Assembly (NCBI GenBank): GCA_014529385.2
Contig: CM043959.1
Location: forward strand, 87,916,529 to 87,980,528
DNA from: Adiantum capillus-veneris
Taxonomy: Eukaryota; Streptophyta; Polypodiopsida; Polypodiales; Pteridaceae
Direction: 5' to 3'
Length of the DNA stretch: 64,000 nucleotides
Position numbers and translations under genes: made by a program. The notes beneath the pieces were generated by a model. That model was not told the DNA's origin and searched no databases. It was given only the letters and a program-made list of their open reading frames with translations. Positions 22,966-32,508 of the stretch are shown here, piece by piece. Within the stretch, counting starts at the first letter, position 1; every line of letters begins with the position of its first letter.

Positions 22966-23724
22966 ATGTCATCTAGTGGTGAAAAGGATATTTACAATAT
23001 CCAGAAATTTGATGGGACAAATTTTGCTATCTGGAAAGAGCAGATTCAAGATGTTCTTATACAAAAAGGCCAGCTGGATCCTATCATGGAGCGCCCAGAG
23101 GGTGAGTATACAGATGTTGAGTGGGAGAAACTTGATGCTAAGGCCAAATCTACCCTCCGTTTGCATTTGACCGAATCTATGTACTTTACTATAGTTGAAG
23201 AAAGGACTGCTGGAGATGTATGGGATAAGTTGTGTTCCAATTATGAGAACAAAAGTGCCACTAATAAGGTTTTCCTTATGAAGAAGCTGTTTGACCTTCG
23301 TATGAAGGAAGAGGGCACTTTTTCTACTCACATTAATGAGTTCAATATCATTTTCACTCAGTTGACCACTCAGGGTTTGGCCTTCGATGAGGAAATCAAA
23401 TGTATATTCTTGCTATGCAGTTTACCCTCGTCTTGGGATATGTTCTGTATGGCGATTAGCAACTTAGCACCTGGTACCGGTCTAGTGTACAATGAAGTCC
23501 TTGGGAGTTTGTTTACCAAGGAGATTTGCAGGAAATCTCTCGAAGGCAAGAAGGATGGTGATGCGTATGTTGCTAGTGATAGACAGAGGGGTCGCACTCA
23601 ATGTCATGCCAAAAGCAAGGCACGTGGGGGCTCACACAGTAAGTCTCGAGGTTCTATGCATAATGGCGAGTGCTATCATTGCCATAAAAAAGGGCATATG
23701 AAGAAGGATTGCAGGAAATGGTAG
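22966..23724 (+). pseudogene. Copia B gag (UBN2-type) with CCHC knuckle
   Basis: Starts MSSSGEKDIYNIQKFDGTNF, the usual copia gag opening with a W-K-I core (FAIWKEQIQDVL). It continues through VWDKLCSNYENKS to a basic serine-rich stretch and CYHCHKKGHMKKDC, a canonical C-x2-C-x4-H-x4-C knuckle, before a TAG at 23722. This 252-aa part is itself uninterrupted. In an intact element the frame would continue into protease. The product would form the virus-like particle shell and bind element RNA. Confidence 0.85.
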
Positions 23725-26700
23725 CAAAGCAAGAAGGATAAATAATCCGGTGAAACTTCCTAGTCTGATGATTCAAACAAGGGCAAAGCAAAGTTAGAGG
23801 AGATCAATGTGCTAGAGTCTTCAAATGCTCCTATTGTAGAGACTCTTCCAGTGGTTGTTATGCCACTTACCTTTGACGTATTGGTCTTCACAGCAGATCT
23901 ACCTGTCAAGGCTCTTGTTACAGAAGATGTGCAGTATGCACAGAATTGGATAGTAGATTCTGGTGCGAGTTTCCATGTGACACCACATAGAGAGTGATTC
24001 TCTACTTATTCTCACTCTTGTCGTAGAGTGAGACTTGGTGATGCTTGTGAACTAGACATTGAGGGTGTCAAAAACGTCAAATTGAATCTAAGGAATGGCA
24101 CGCACTTTACTTTATGTAATGTCAGACATGTGCCCAAGTTGACTAAGCTTGATTTCTGTTGGTCAGCTTGATGATTTGGACTACAACACCACATTTGGCA
24201 ATGGTTCATGGGTAGTACGTAAAGGTAATCTTGTTGTACTCAGAGGTCAGAAGCATGGTACCTTGTATTCCATGCATGTGTTAGATCTTGGTCATGATTA
24301 CATATCTATAGACGAGCTGCCGTCTACTGAGTTGTGGCATTACCGGCTAGGTCATATTAGCCACAAAGGAATGAGAACTCTGACTCGTTTTGACTACTTA
24401 CCTGTCTTGTCTTATGTTGACTTTCTTGTTTGTAAGCACTGTATCTAAGGAAAACAGACTAGGTCCGTGCACTTACCATTGGGTCAGAAGCGAGCTGAAC
24501 CTCTAGATTTAGTACATAGTGATGTTTGTGGTCCTACGTCAACCAAATCTCTAGGGGGGCCAACTATTTTGTGACATTCATAGATGACTCTACTCAAAAG
24601 GTGTGGGCATATCCTTTGAAACATAAGGATCAAGTTCTTCCTGTGTTCCAAATTTTTTTGGCACTCGTTGAGAATCATTCTGGCAAGAAACTCAAGAGGT
24701 TACGGACTGACAACGGTGGAGAGTATGTCTCCAAGGAGTTTGACAATTTCTGTGCTAAAAGGGGGATTAAAAGGCTGTTTATTGCACCATACACACCAGC
24801 TCATAATGGAGTTGTTGAGCGCATGAATCATACAATTCAGGAAAGAGTCACAGCTATGCTTTCTAGGGTAAATCTCACACAAGGCTTTTGGGTAGAAGCC
24901 GTCTTGACCGCAGTGCACATTATAAATCGTTGACCTAGTACGCCATTGAATTATGAGATTCCAGAAGAGTTATGGTCTAAACGTAAGTCCCACTATGACC
25001 ATCTATGTGTTTTTGGTTGTGAAGCTTATGCTCACGTACCTAAACAACTTTGATAGAAGTTAGAGCCAAAGTCACACAAATGTATTTTCATTGGATATGG
25101 TGCAGGTGGAGAGATGGGATATCGTCTCTAGCACCCGGAATCTCGTCGAGTCATCCGTAGTTCAGATGTGATCTTCAACGAGTCGAAGATGCATAAACAA
25201 CCTATCAAGGAAATAAAGATTTAGAGAGTCACTTTTGAGGATGTTGCCTCAGAGACAGTGAAATCAAAGCGGGCTAGTGATGTACCTTCCACTAGTAATG
25301 CTCCACAGGGAGCGGATAGCAATGGTCAAGGAGTGAGACGGTCTACTAGAGTCTCTCGTCCACCTGTGGTTTCGACCAGGTCTTGATTACATCATGTTGA
25401 CCGATTACGGTGAGCCAAGCTTCTACCAAGAAGCCATGTTGACAGATGATGTGGTGAAGTGGGAGTAGGCTATGGTATCTGAGTATAACTCGATTCTGGA
25501 TAATGACACTTGGGACTTGGTAGAATGGCCAAATGATGCGAAAGCTTTACCTTGCAAATGGGTTTACAAGAAAAAATTTACCTCAGGTGATCCAAATCCA
25601 AACTACAAGGCTAGACTTGTAGCCTAAGGGTTCAAGGGAGTCGATTTTGATGAAATCTTCTCGCCTGTGGTCAAGATGAAAACACTTGGAATAGTACTTG
25701 GTCTTGTAGCGATTGAGGACATGGAACTTGTCCAAATGGATGTGAAGACATCATTTCTTCTCGGGGATCTCGATGAGGATGTTTACATGCAACAATCTGA
25801 AGGGTTTGTTCAGGAGAACGCATCTCGTGAGGAGCTAGTATGTAAGCTCAAAAAGACACTTTATGGCTTAAAGCAGGGTTCAAGGTAGTGGTATCATAAA
25901 TTTGATGCATGTATGAGGTCTCAAGGGTATAAAAGGAGCGAAGAGGATCACTGCTTGTACACAAGAAGGCTAGATGATGGCTCGATGATCATTCTAGTTT
26001 TGTATGTTGATGACATGCTTATAGCTGGGAAATCCATTGCGGAGATTGCCAACTTGAAGAAAACACTTAGCAACAATTTTGCAATGAAAGATTTGGGGGA
26101 TGCTACACACTTTCTTGGCATGCGAATCAAAAGAGATCGCAAACGTCGTATTCTTGAGTTATCTCAGGAAACATACATTGAGAAAGTTTTGCAGCGTTTC
26201 AATATGCAGGGAGGGAAAGCATTGAGTACCCCAATGCAGGCATTCTTGAAACTCAGCAAGGAAAATGCACCCAAATCTGATGCTGAGAGAGCAGAAATGG
26301 CTAAGGTACCATATTATTCGGTAGTGGGCAGTCTCATGTATTCTATGGTGGCCACAAGACCAGACATTGCTTTTGCAGTGGGAGTGGTGAGCCGATATAT
26401 GGCAAATCCTGGCAGCAAGCATTGGGAAGCAGTGAAGCACATTCTTAGGTACCTCAAAGGTACAGTCGGTAGGTGTTTACACTTCGGGAACAGTGATGCA
26501 TCCATCGTGGGTTATGAGGATGCAGACTATGGTTGTGTCGACAATAGGAGATCGAAATCTGGCTATGTTTTCATATTTGCTGGAGCAGCAGTATCTTGAA
26601 GGTCATGTCTTCAAGATTGTACGTTGTCTTCCACTACGGAAGCAGAGTACGTTGCATTGTCGGATGTAAGTAAAGATGCTGTATGGTTATCTCGCTTGGT

Positions 26701-26959
26701 CAAAAATCTTGACATTGATAAGACTCCAATGATATATTGTGATAGTCAGAGTGCTCTTGCATTGGCAAGGAATCTCGTGTTTCACTCCAAATCAAAACAC
26801 ATGGAAGTCAGGTATCATCTCGTGAGATCATATTTTTTGTCCAAAAAGCTCATTGATTTGGTCAAGGTACACACCGACGACAACCTAGTAGATGGTTTGA
26901 CGAAAGGCTTAGCTTTGGAGCGGTTTACACATTGCAGTGAGTTGATGGGTATACATTGA
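23725..26959 (+). pseudogene. Copia B pol: protease, integrase, RT, RNase H, many stops
   Basis: Pieces in order: protease NWIVDSGASFHVTPHRE (to a stop at 23995); GAG-pre-integrase WHYRLGHIS...CKHC (24330-24448); integrase LVHSDVCGPT, FVTFIDDST, LRTDNGGEYVS and HNGVVERMNH (24505-24933); RT QMDVKTSFLLGDL, LYGLKQGS and LVLYVDDMLIAG (25667-26030); RNase H to a final stop at 26957-26959 after MEVRYHLVR. Active-site residues are present in each domain. Stops at 23995, 24931, 25624, 25886 and 26597 and others break it. Four of these five fit C-to-T or G-to-A change of CAA, CAG or TGG; the one at 24931 does not have a clear source codon. Confidence 0.88.
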
Positions 26960-27028
26960 AGCCACTAGATTGCTTCACGATTGTACATACCAGGTCACTT
27001 GGGCTGCGTTGGCCTTCAAGTGGGAGTT

Positions 27029-27156
27029 TGTTGGGATTCAGGCCAACTGGTCGGACATCCCACTTACTACTAACCCATCTACTAACTTAACCTACATACA
27101 ATTATTCTTTAATACAACAGAATAAGGACCTGCATGCTTTGCGCTCCACCGAAAAT

Positions 27157-27207
<51 letters not shown>

Positions 27208-27237
27208 TTGCACTCGCACATGCTTCGTGCAGCACCA
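27029..27237 (+). repeat. 3' LTR of copia B with expanded TC run
   Basis: Matches the 5' LTR over its first 130 bp. The internal TC run is extended to about 40 bases (27161-27203), and the sequence after it is diverged. Confidence 0.9.
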
Positions 27238-27245
27238 TTATTTAC

Positions 27246-27581
27246 TTCCCCACCCCTCTCATTTACATCATTAGTCCCATGTTTGGAACGAGTGGCTCTA
27301 CTAAAGGTTTCCTTCAAGCGGCTAAGCACGCTCGACCCAGACCATGGGCCCATGGCATGCATGTCTTGGCTTGAGCTATCAGGATTAGGCATCGGGTAAC
27401 CCTCCATGACGTCGTAGTCAGAGGAAGAGTCACTAGACGCAATATGTGTGTCCTGAGTAGTACTACCTTGGGTTCCCACTGAGGGCCTAGAGCCTAAGAT
27501 AGAGGAATAATTATTACCCGCGTAAATGGAGGCACTCTCGATGTGCTTGTCCTCTAGCACACGACCAGAGCGTAGGTGCAT
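27246..27581 (-). pseudogene. Gypsy X gag N-terminus
   Basis: Begins MHLRSGRVLEDKHIES at 27581, like the short basic LRSGR openings of many plant gypsy gags. Serine/aspartate-rich sequence follows, and the frame is interrupted by copia B after NERGGEV. It continues in frame at 21648. The apparent continuation into the copia LTR (dipeptide RE repeats) is an artefact of the insertion. Confidence 0.7.
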
Positions 27582-28489
27582 GTGACCTCAACACTCTAGA
27601 GGTGTTGGTGAGTGCCCGTGAAGGCTGCTCACCTAGTTTTTTAGGTGTTTACAACCCATTTTTTTGTATTTTTGGTCCTTTTTTTTAACCGAGTCACGGA
27701 ATATGGCGTGTGATAACTCAAAACGAGTGTCTTGGCTAGGGGACGTGCCGTGCTTTACAGCCCCCGATTCGGTTACGTACAGCCCTCAAAATCCTAAAAC
27801 TAATCTTTTCCTAGGTGGGGAGAGGGCTAGAATTAGTAAGTCCAAAGGGTGAGTGTGAAGGGGATGGTGGAGGACTTGAGGAACTTGTCCCACATGCCCT
27901 CCCTTCACTTGAAGTCCTAGTCTTTATATATAAAGTGGTGTGTATAGTATATCATACGACTTGGGCCTGGGCCTGGGCTTGGACTTGGGGAAAGATCCCG
28001 ATCCCGATCCTTCCTTTTAGGATAAGGTTTTTTAAATTTAATTTCCGAATTTCTTTTTGTCTCAATATTCTCGAGCGTTTTTTTAAAACATTTTTTTTCA
28101 AAAAAATCTTTTTCTGAGGATAATGTGGACGTCGAGCTCCCATGCGCAAACAGCAGCTCCCAGGAGCTCTGTCTAACCTCCTTGCAGCTAATTAATAGTT
28201 TAACACAGATTTGCACACTCACAGACAGTCAACTCTACTGCTCACTGTCTACACTCACTAACAAATCTACTAACATCTGCACTTATAGATCTTGCAAAAC
28301 TAACAAAAACCAGTACAATGCAACACTAGCAAAACTTACAGCCACTAATAGAATCTGACAAAAACTTGCTAATCTGTTCTTTACAGTCACTTAACATTAG
28401 CTAATAAAACACTGCAAAAAACAGAAAACAGATGGAAGAAAGGCTTCCAGAGGTAGCAATGAGAACTCCTCAAGCTTAATACAAGGATT
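27582..28489 (-). other. Gypsy X untranslated leader
   Basis: Lies between the primer site and the gag start on the minus strand. No coding domain is seen. It contains direct GGGCCT-type repeats around 27960-28010 and long T and A runs. Confidence 0.6.
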
Positions 28490-28507
28490 TCCCCGACAAC
28501 GGCACGA
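28490..28507 (-). promoter_or_regulatory. Primer binding site of gypsy X (tRNA-Asp-like)
   Basis: On the minus strand TCGTGCCGTTGTCGGGGA lies five bases after the LTR end. It agrees at 15 of 18 positions with TGGCGCCGTTGCCGGGGA, the complement of the plant tRNA-Asp 3' end used by Tat/Athila elements. The tRNA match is from memory of that site. Confidence 0.75.
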
Positions 28508-28512
28508 AAAAA

Positions 28513-28760
28513 TGTACGCTTTTTCGTACGTGTCAAAGTTGAGAACTTGCCTGTGCACTGTGTGCGAGCCTCGAAAGGCTGCAAACACACAACTAGAAGA
28601 GCCTGGCAAGCTCAAAGGCACAGGGGTGTGTCACTCACTGCTCAATGCTTCCGTCGTGAAGGATCTTGTGCTGCGAAGAAGAAGGAGCCGCCGTCGATGC
28701 CGCGCTTAACCGCCTTGCCGTCGTCGATGCCGCCGCAATGCTTGATCACACACACACACA

Positions 28761-28819
<59 letters not shown>

Positions 28820-29146
28820 ACACACACACACACACACACCCACACCCACTTGTGAGAGACCACGAAGGAGAAGGAGACAGAGATGGAGCAAGAGCACTTC
28901 TTAGCTTACACCTTAGAGAATGAGGATTTTTAGGTCAAATGGACCTTTTATAAGAGTGTGACCCATTCACACATGGGTGTCCACAGTGGTCGGTCGTTGC
29001 AAAACTACTATAAGAATAAGATAAGTGGTGCACCTCTCATCGACGATCACTTACACACCTATTGGACCGACAAGCCCGGTCCATGACTCAATCAAATAAA
29101 TAATATGCGTTCGTCGAAGGTAATAGGGTATCCGTGAGGGTTAACA
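28513..29146 (-). repeat. 5' LTR of gypsy X, with microsatellite block
   Basis: Complete 634-bp LTR. It contains (CA)n(TC)n(CA)n at about 28747-28840, the position at which LINE-A is inserted in the other LTR. The two LTR copies differ by many substitutions, so X is old. Confidence 0.88.
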
Positions 29147-29543
29147 GGGGTTGAGACCGGGGACAAGCTAATGCTTTCATTTAGCTAAGTTAGGAGCATA
29201 ATTGTGGTGCATGAATCTCTCTATCTTCATTGCACCATCAAGGTCTCAAGGAACACAAAGCTTGTATTATACCAAGTCTCTCTTTATGGGAAAAATTATA
29301 ATACAAAAGCCTTTTGGTGGAGGGGGGACCGGCTCCACATAAATTCGGTCCTCAATTGTTGTCAAGTTCTCTAATTCTCTCTCTTACAAAGTATTGTTCA
29401 TGTCAAGTTAATTAAGTATAATGGTTATGTTGCTACTGCTAATTAAGTTCACCCTCTATCTTCTCAAAGTAGTCTCATAAAAATGCTCACTACAGTTCTC
29501 TTAATTCTGCTATTCTCAATGTTCATAGGCCATTTCCATTATA
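29147..29543 (+). mobile_element. Solo LTR of family Y/Z, right part
   Basis: Continues the LTR begun at 3288 and matches the reverse complement of 53577-53955. It ends CCATTATA, where the Z copy ends CCATTACA, so the terminal CA has become TA. The two parts sum to about 468 bp against 461 bp for the Z LTR. Confidence 0.75.
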
Positions 29544-29654
29544 GAGAAGATGGGATTCTCAAAATAGTTGATAACAATGGGCTATTCTCAATGTTCATAG
29601 GCCATTTCCATTATAGAGAAGATGGGATTCTCAAAACAATAGACAACAATGGGC
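29511..29654 (+). repeat. 72-bp tandem duplication across the solo-LTR end
   Basis: Units 29511-29582 and 29583-29654 both begin TATTCTCAATGTTCATAGG. Each includes the last 33 bp of the LTR, the presumed target duplication and 39 bp of flank. They differ at only a few positions near the end, so the duplication followed the LTR insertion. Confidence 0.85.
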
Positions 29655-30090
29655 ATTCCCATGTGGCATGGATAAACTTTTGTGGTGAGTGTTTGGAGAG
29701 AAACAAAGAACTCAAAATCAACATTTAATAGCCACATCAAACCAAATTAGACACCCAAATTGGAAGCAAAAAAAGAGTTCGGTCAGAAGAAATCAACTCA
29801 ACACAGTTTCTAGAACACAACTACCAATACAACCTACCAATGCATGCATAATCCATAGATTGTAAGACCTAATAATGACTTATGTAGCCTAAGTCAATGA
29901 TGGATGTAAGTGGATATTTCCGTTTTACTTCTCTACGTGGCACGTACATAGTCTCCCTCACCCCCTCCTTTTTCCCTTGTTTTGCTATTTGATGCAAAGG
30001 GGGGGATCTCTTGAGATTCCCCCTAATGCAAGCACCTGAAAATGATTTGTGACACCTATTCAAATCATTGTTTTTTCCTTTAATGTTAAA
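29655..30090. other. No gene recognised
   Basis: Stops in all frames and no terminal or tandem structure that I can name. Confidence 0.4.
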
Positions 30091-30850
30091 TCTTTTTTTT
30101 CCCCTAAACTTACAATCGTGAGTGGATGCATTAAATTCTCCAAAAGAAATATATAGAGCAACCTGAAGCTCTTGTTGAGCCTTGAGGGATCACGCGATAC
30201 ATCGATAAGTTACAAGGCCCCAAATCGAGGCGAACCACTACTTATGATTTCATACACATCGTTAGAGATTTGCAGTCAATACGATGCTAACTATCCTATT
30301 CCTCTCGTCCGAATTCTTCCTTTTACCAATGGCAATAATCACTTCCCTGCTTTCTTGGATAATCTCTGTGAAACTAGATGTTGATAGGACATTTTCGAAA
30401 ACCCGACGGTTACTGGCCTTCAAGACTTGCTTAAAGTAAGATAATCTAACAATCGTGAGTGGATGCATTAAAGTCTCCAAAAGAAATATATAGAGCAACC
30501 TCAAGCTCTTGTTGAGCCTTGAGGGATCACGCAATACATCGATAAGCTACAGGGCCCCAAACTGAGGCGAACCACTACCTATGATTTCATACACATCGCT
30601 AGAGATTTGCAGTCAATACGACGCTAACTATCCTATTCCTCTCGTCTGAATTCTTCCTTTTACCAATGGCAATAATCACTTCCCTGCTTTCTTGGATAAT
30701 ATCTGGAAACTAGATGTTGATAGGACATTTTCGAAAACCCGACGGTTACTAGCCTTCAAGACTTGCTTAAAGTAAGATAATCTAACACTTTGTGTACCGA
30801 TTAGAAAAACCAAGACAATTCTATTTGCTTTTGCACTCATTTCGGGAAGC
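30091..30850 (-). mobile_element. L1-type LINE 3' fragment, tandemly doubled (337 bp x 2)
   Basis: A T run at 30091-30100 is the reverse of a poly-A tail. The following sequence matches the minus-strand LINE 3' end at 39450-39800, for example CTTGAGG before a GGAT-like string. It encodes FTEIIQESREVIIAIGKRK, compared with FLEIVQESKEIIYVIGKRQ there. A block of 337 bp (30114-30450) is repeated at 30451-30787 with few changes. The fragment continues a little further and is lost near 30850. Confidence 0.8.
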
Positions 30851-31670
30851 GCCCCCCTCCCCCCCCCTTAGGACTAATTGACACGAAGACTCCTCTATGA
30901 AAAAAACAAGCACCATGGCATGGAGACAATTGATCCATTGGACGCGATTGTGATCACAATGTAAAATCGAGCCTTGTGAATGCAAGGTGTTACGAGTGTG
31001 GACTCGGTGTGCGCTCTCAAACATGCAATGTCCTTGCGTAAAATCTTGTGTGAATTAGTTGTGATCTTGATTAGAGCGAACTGCACTCGCCCTTGTTTTT
31101 GGCCTTTAGGAGAGGTCGTTCCTTCTGCCCGCCCCTCTCTTGGGGGGGAACTTTGGCGACTTGAAGATTGCCCTTAGGTCAGTGGCACTGTAATGCATTG
31201 CATGATGACAATAATGGCTTGAGGAGGATGGGGCCGGGCTCCCTTGCAAAAGCCCATGGCATTTATGTGACTGCTTGTTGCTTTGCCAAGGGGTGGTCTT
31301 CCTGGGGCATCTCCTATCGCTAGAGTCGAAGAATCTTGGCCCATTCGGGTCGATGATGAGGATGATGGGCCCCACCCATGTTGCTGTTTGCATTTGACAT
31401 AGTCCGTTTCCCGGACGCTCTATTTCGGAGGAAGAAGCCGCATGTGTAAGGTGGGAGCTCTTCTCTGGCGGCTAAAACAGAGTTCTTTCTCCTCTTTGAG
31501 TGAGGTATGCTATTCTTCCGAAGGGTGACACCCAGGTCTCATGGTATCTGGTTGTCGTGGGATAGCTCTCGTGTTCGCGAGTAGAAACTTTTTTGGTCCT
31601 CCATGGCTGTTTATAAGCATGGAGCTATTGTATCCATGGGTTTTTCTAATGTAATATCATCATCCACTCT
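30851..31670. other. No gene recognised
   Basis: Mixed sequence with short open frames only. The G-run near 31141 and several GGGG/CCCC blocks stand out. No domain is recognised on either strand. Confidence 0.4.
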
Positions 31671-31745
31671 CTCCTTTTGAATGAGTAGGATTTGAACTCA
31701 TTACGTACATAGCATGAACACGTTACCACTAGGCTATATGCCCTC
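31671..31745 (-). mobile_element. tRNA-like SINE head (anticodon-loop CAT)
   Basis: On the minus strand an A-box-like TAGCCTAGTGGTAA (31723-31736), a loop TTCATGC (31712-31718) and a B-box-like GAGTTCAAATCC (31688-31699) occur in tRNA order and spacing. Stem pairing is too poor for a working tRNA, so this is a tRNA-derived SINE head or pseudogene. The SINE body probably extends left, but I cannot find its end. Confidence 0.55.
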
Positions 31746-31785
31746 GCTGGCCTCTAAGGTCCCTTTAAGCATTAAAAAGAAAAAT

Positions 31786-31792
31786 CCCCCCC

Positions 31793-31829
<37 letters not shown>
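31786..31829. repeat. Poly-C tract upstream of the ZIP gene
   Basis: A run of about 44 bases, all C except one T. It lies about 680 bp before the ZIP start codon and is followed by C/A-rich sequence. The complementary G run could form a quadruplex. It may also be an assembly weak point. Confidence 0.9.
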
Positions 31830-31859
31830 TTTTCCCACCACCCAAAAAACCCCAAAAAA

Positions 31860-32232
31860 AAAAACTAATTAATGGGTTTTGAAAAAGTCGTTTTGGCACC
31901 TACTGGAGAGAGCACTGCCCAAAAAAATTAAGAAAAAAGAAAAAAAAAAGGCCGTCGAGTTGTGAGTCGAGACCCATGAAGATTGTGTCCATAGAAATTT
32001 TATAATGGGGGAGCATCGGGCGAGAGAAAAGCGGAGATACGTGGGTAGGTTGACAACTCCAAAAGTGTAGTACAACAGCGATAGACAGTACTCAACGAGC
32101 CTCAACGAAGCGAGGTGATTATGTACTGCATTTTGTGTGTGAAGCAAGGGTTATCGTACTAACACACAGAGGAGAGAGAGAGAGAGAGCAGGCCCTCGTG
32201 TTCCAACTTCCGTGTTTGTGTGTGTGTGTGAA

Positions 32233-32272
<40 letters not shown>

Positions 32273-32508
32273 CTCTTGCGGCTTGCCTGCTTTTTGCGGT
32301 CAATCCTTGACTCGTGTACTCCATGGCCGGCTTTCTCAGGTTGTTGGGCGAGATCGCCCTTTCTCATATGCCGCCTCCTTTCTGCTCAAGCCTCAGCGAG
32401 TTCAAAAGCCCAAAGCTTCGCCTGCCATAGCCAGAAGGTGAGAAACTCTACATACATTCTGCAGCATCAAGCAGCCCGTACATCAGGTCCTCTCTGCGTT
32501 TCGTAGCC
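31860..32508 (+). promoter_or_regulatory. Presumed promoter and 5' leader of the ZIP gene
   Basis: Contains a TTTATAAT string near 31998, GA repeats at about 32170-32188 and 32233-32269, and a TG run between them. GA repeats near start sites are common in plant promoters. The transcription start is not known. A 123-codon frame starts at ATG 32135 and stops two bases before the ZIP ATG. If the leader begins that far upstream, it would act as an upstream reading frame. Confidence 0.4.

Larger units (their letters stand above)
21654..27237 (+). mobile_element. Ty1/copia element B, degraded, nested in gypsy X gag
   Basis: LTRs 21654-21853 and 27029-27237 begin TGTTGGGATTCAGGCC. Target duplication TTTAC is seen at 21649-21653 and 27241-27245. 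Three extra bases (TTA) lie between the right LTR end and the duplication. The primer site TGGTATCAGAGC (21856-21867) and a purine tract before 27029 fit rightward reading. LTRs differ by several substitutions, an indel and a much longer TC run in the right copy, so it is older than copia A. Removing it restores the X gag frame (GGEV joined to NSAFMTNV). Confidence 0.95.
3364..29146 (-). mobile_element. Ty3/gypsy element X (Tat/Athila-like), containing nested LINE and two copia elements
   Basis: Both ends are copies of one LTR: 28513-29146 and, split by a LINE, 3364-3610 plus 7425-7767. Each begins TGTACGCTTTTTCGTAC and ends GGTTAACA on the + strand, giving TG...CA. On the minus strand the right LTR is followed by a primer site resembling the 3' end of tRNA-Asp (28490-28507). 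The left LTR is preceded by a polypurine tract (7768-7779). Flanking pentamers GGGAC (3359-3363) and GGGGT (29147-29151) fit a target duplication with two transitions. Coding order on the minus strand is gag (27581 downward) then RT, RNase H and a truncated integrase near 9.8 kb. The tRNA-Asp primer and the RT lead-in resemble Tat/Athila lineages; that assignment is inference. Confidence 0.85.

Noticed and set aside
3364-29146. Reading the two X LTR copies as two unrelated solo elements
   Set aside because: Primer site, polypurine tract, strand of the coding parts and the re-joined Y LTR all fit a single element spanning both.
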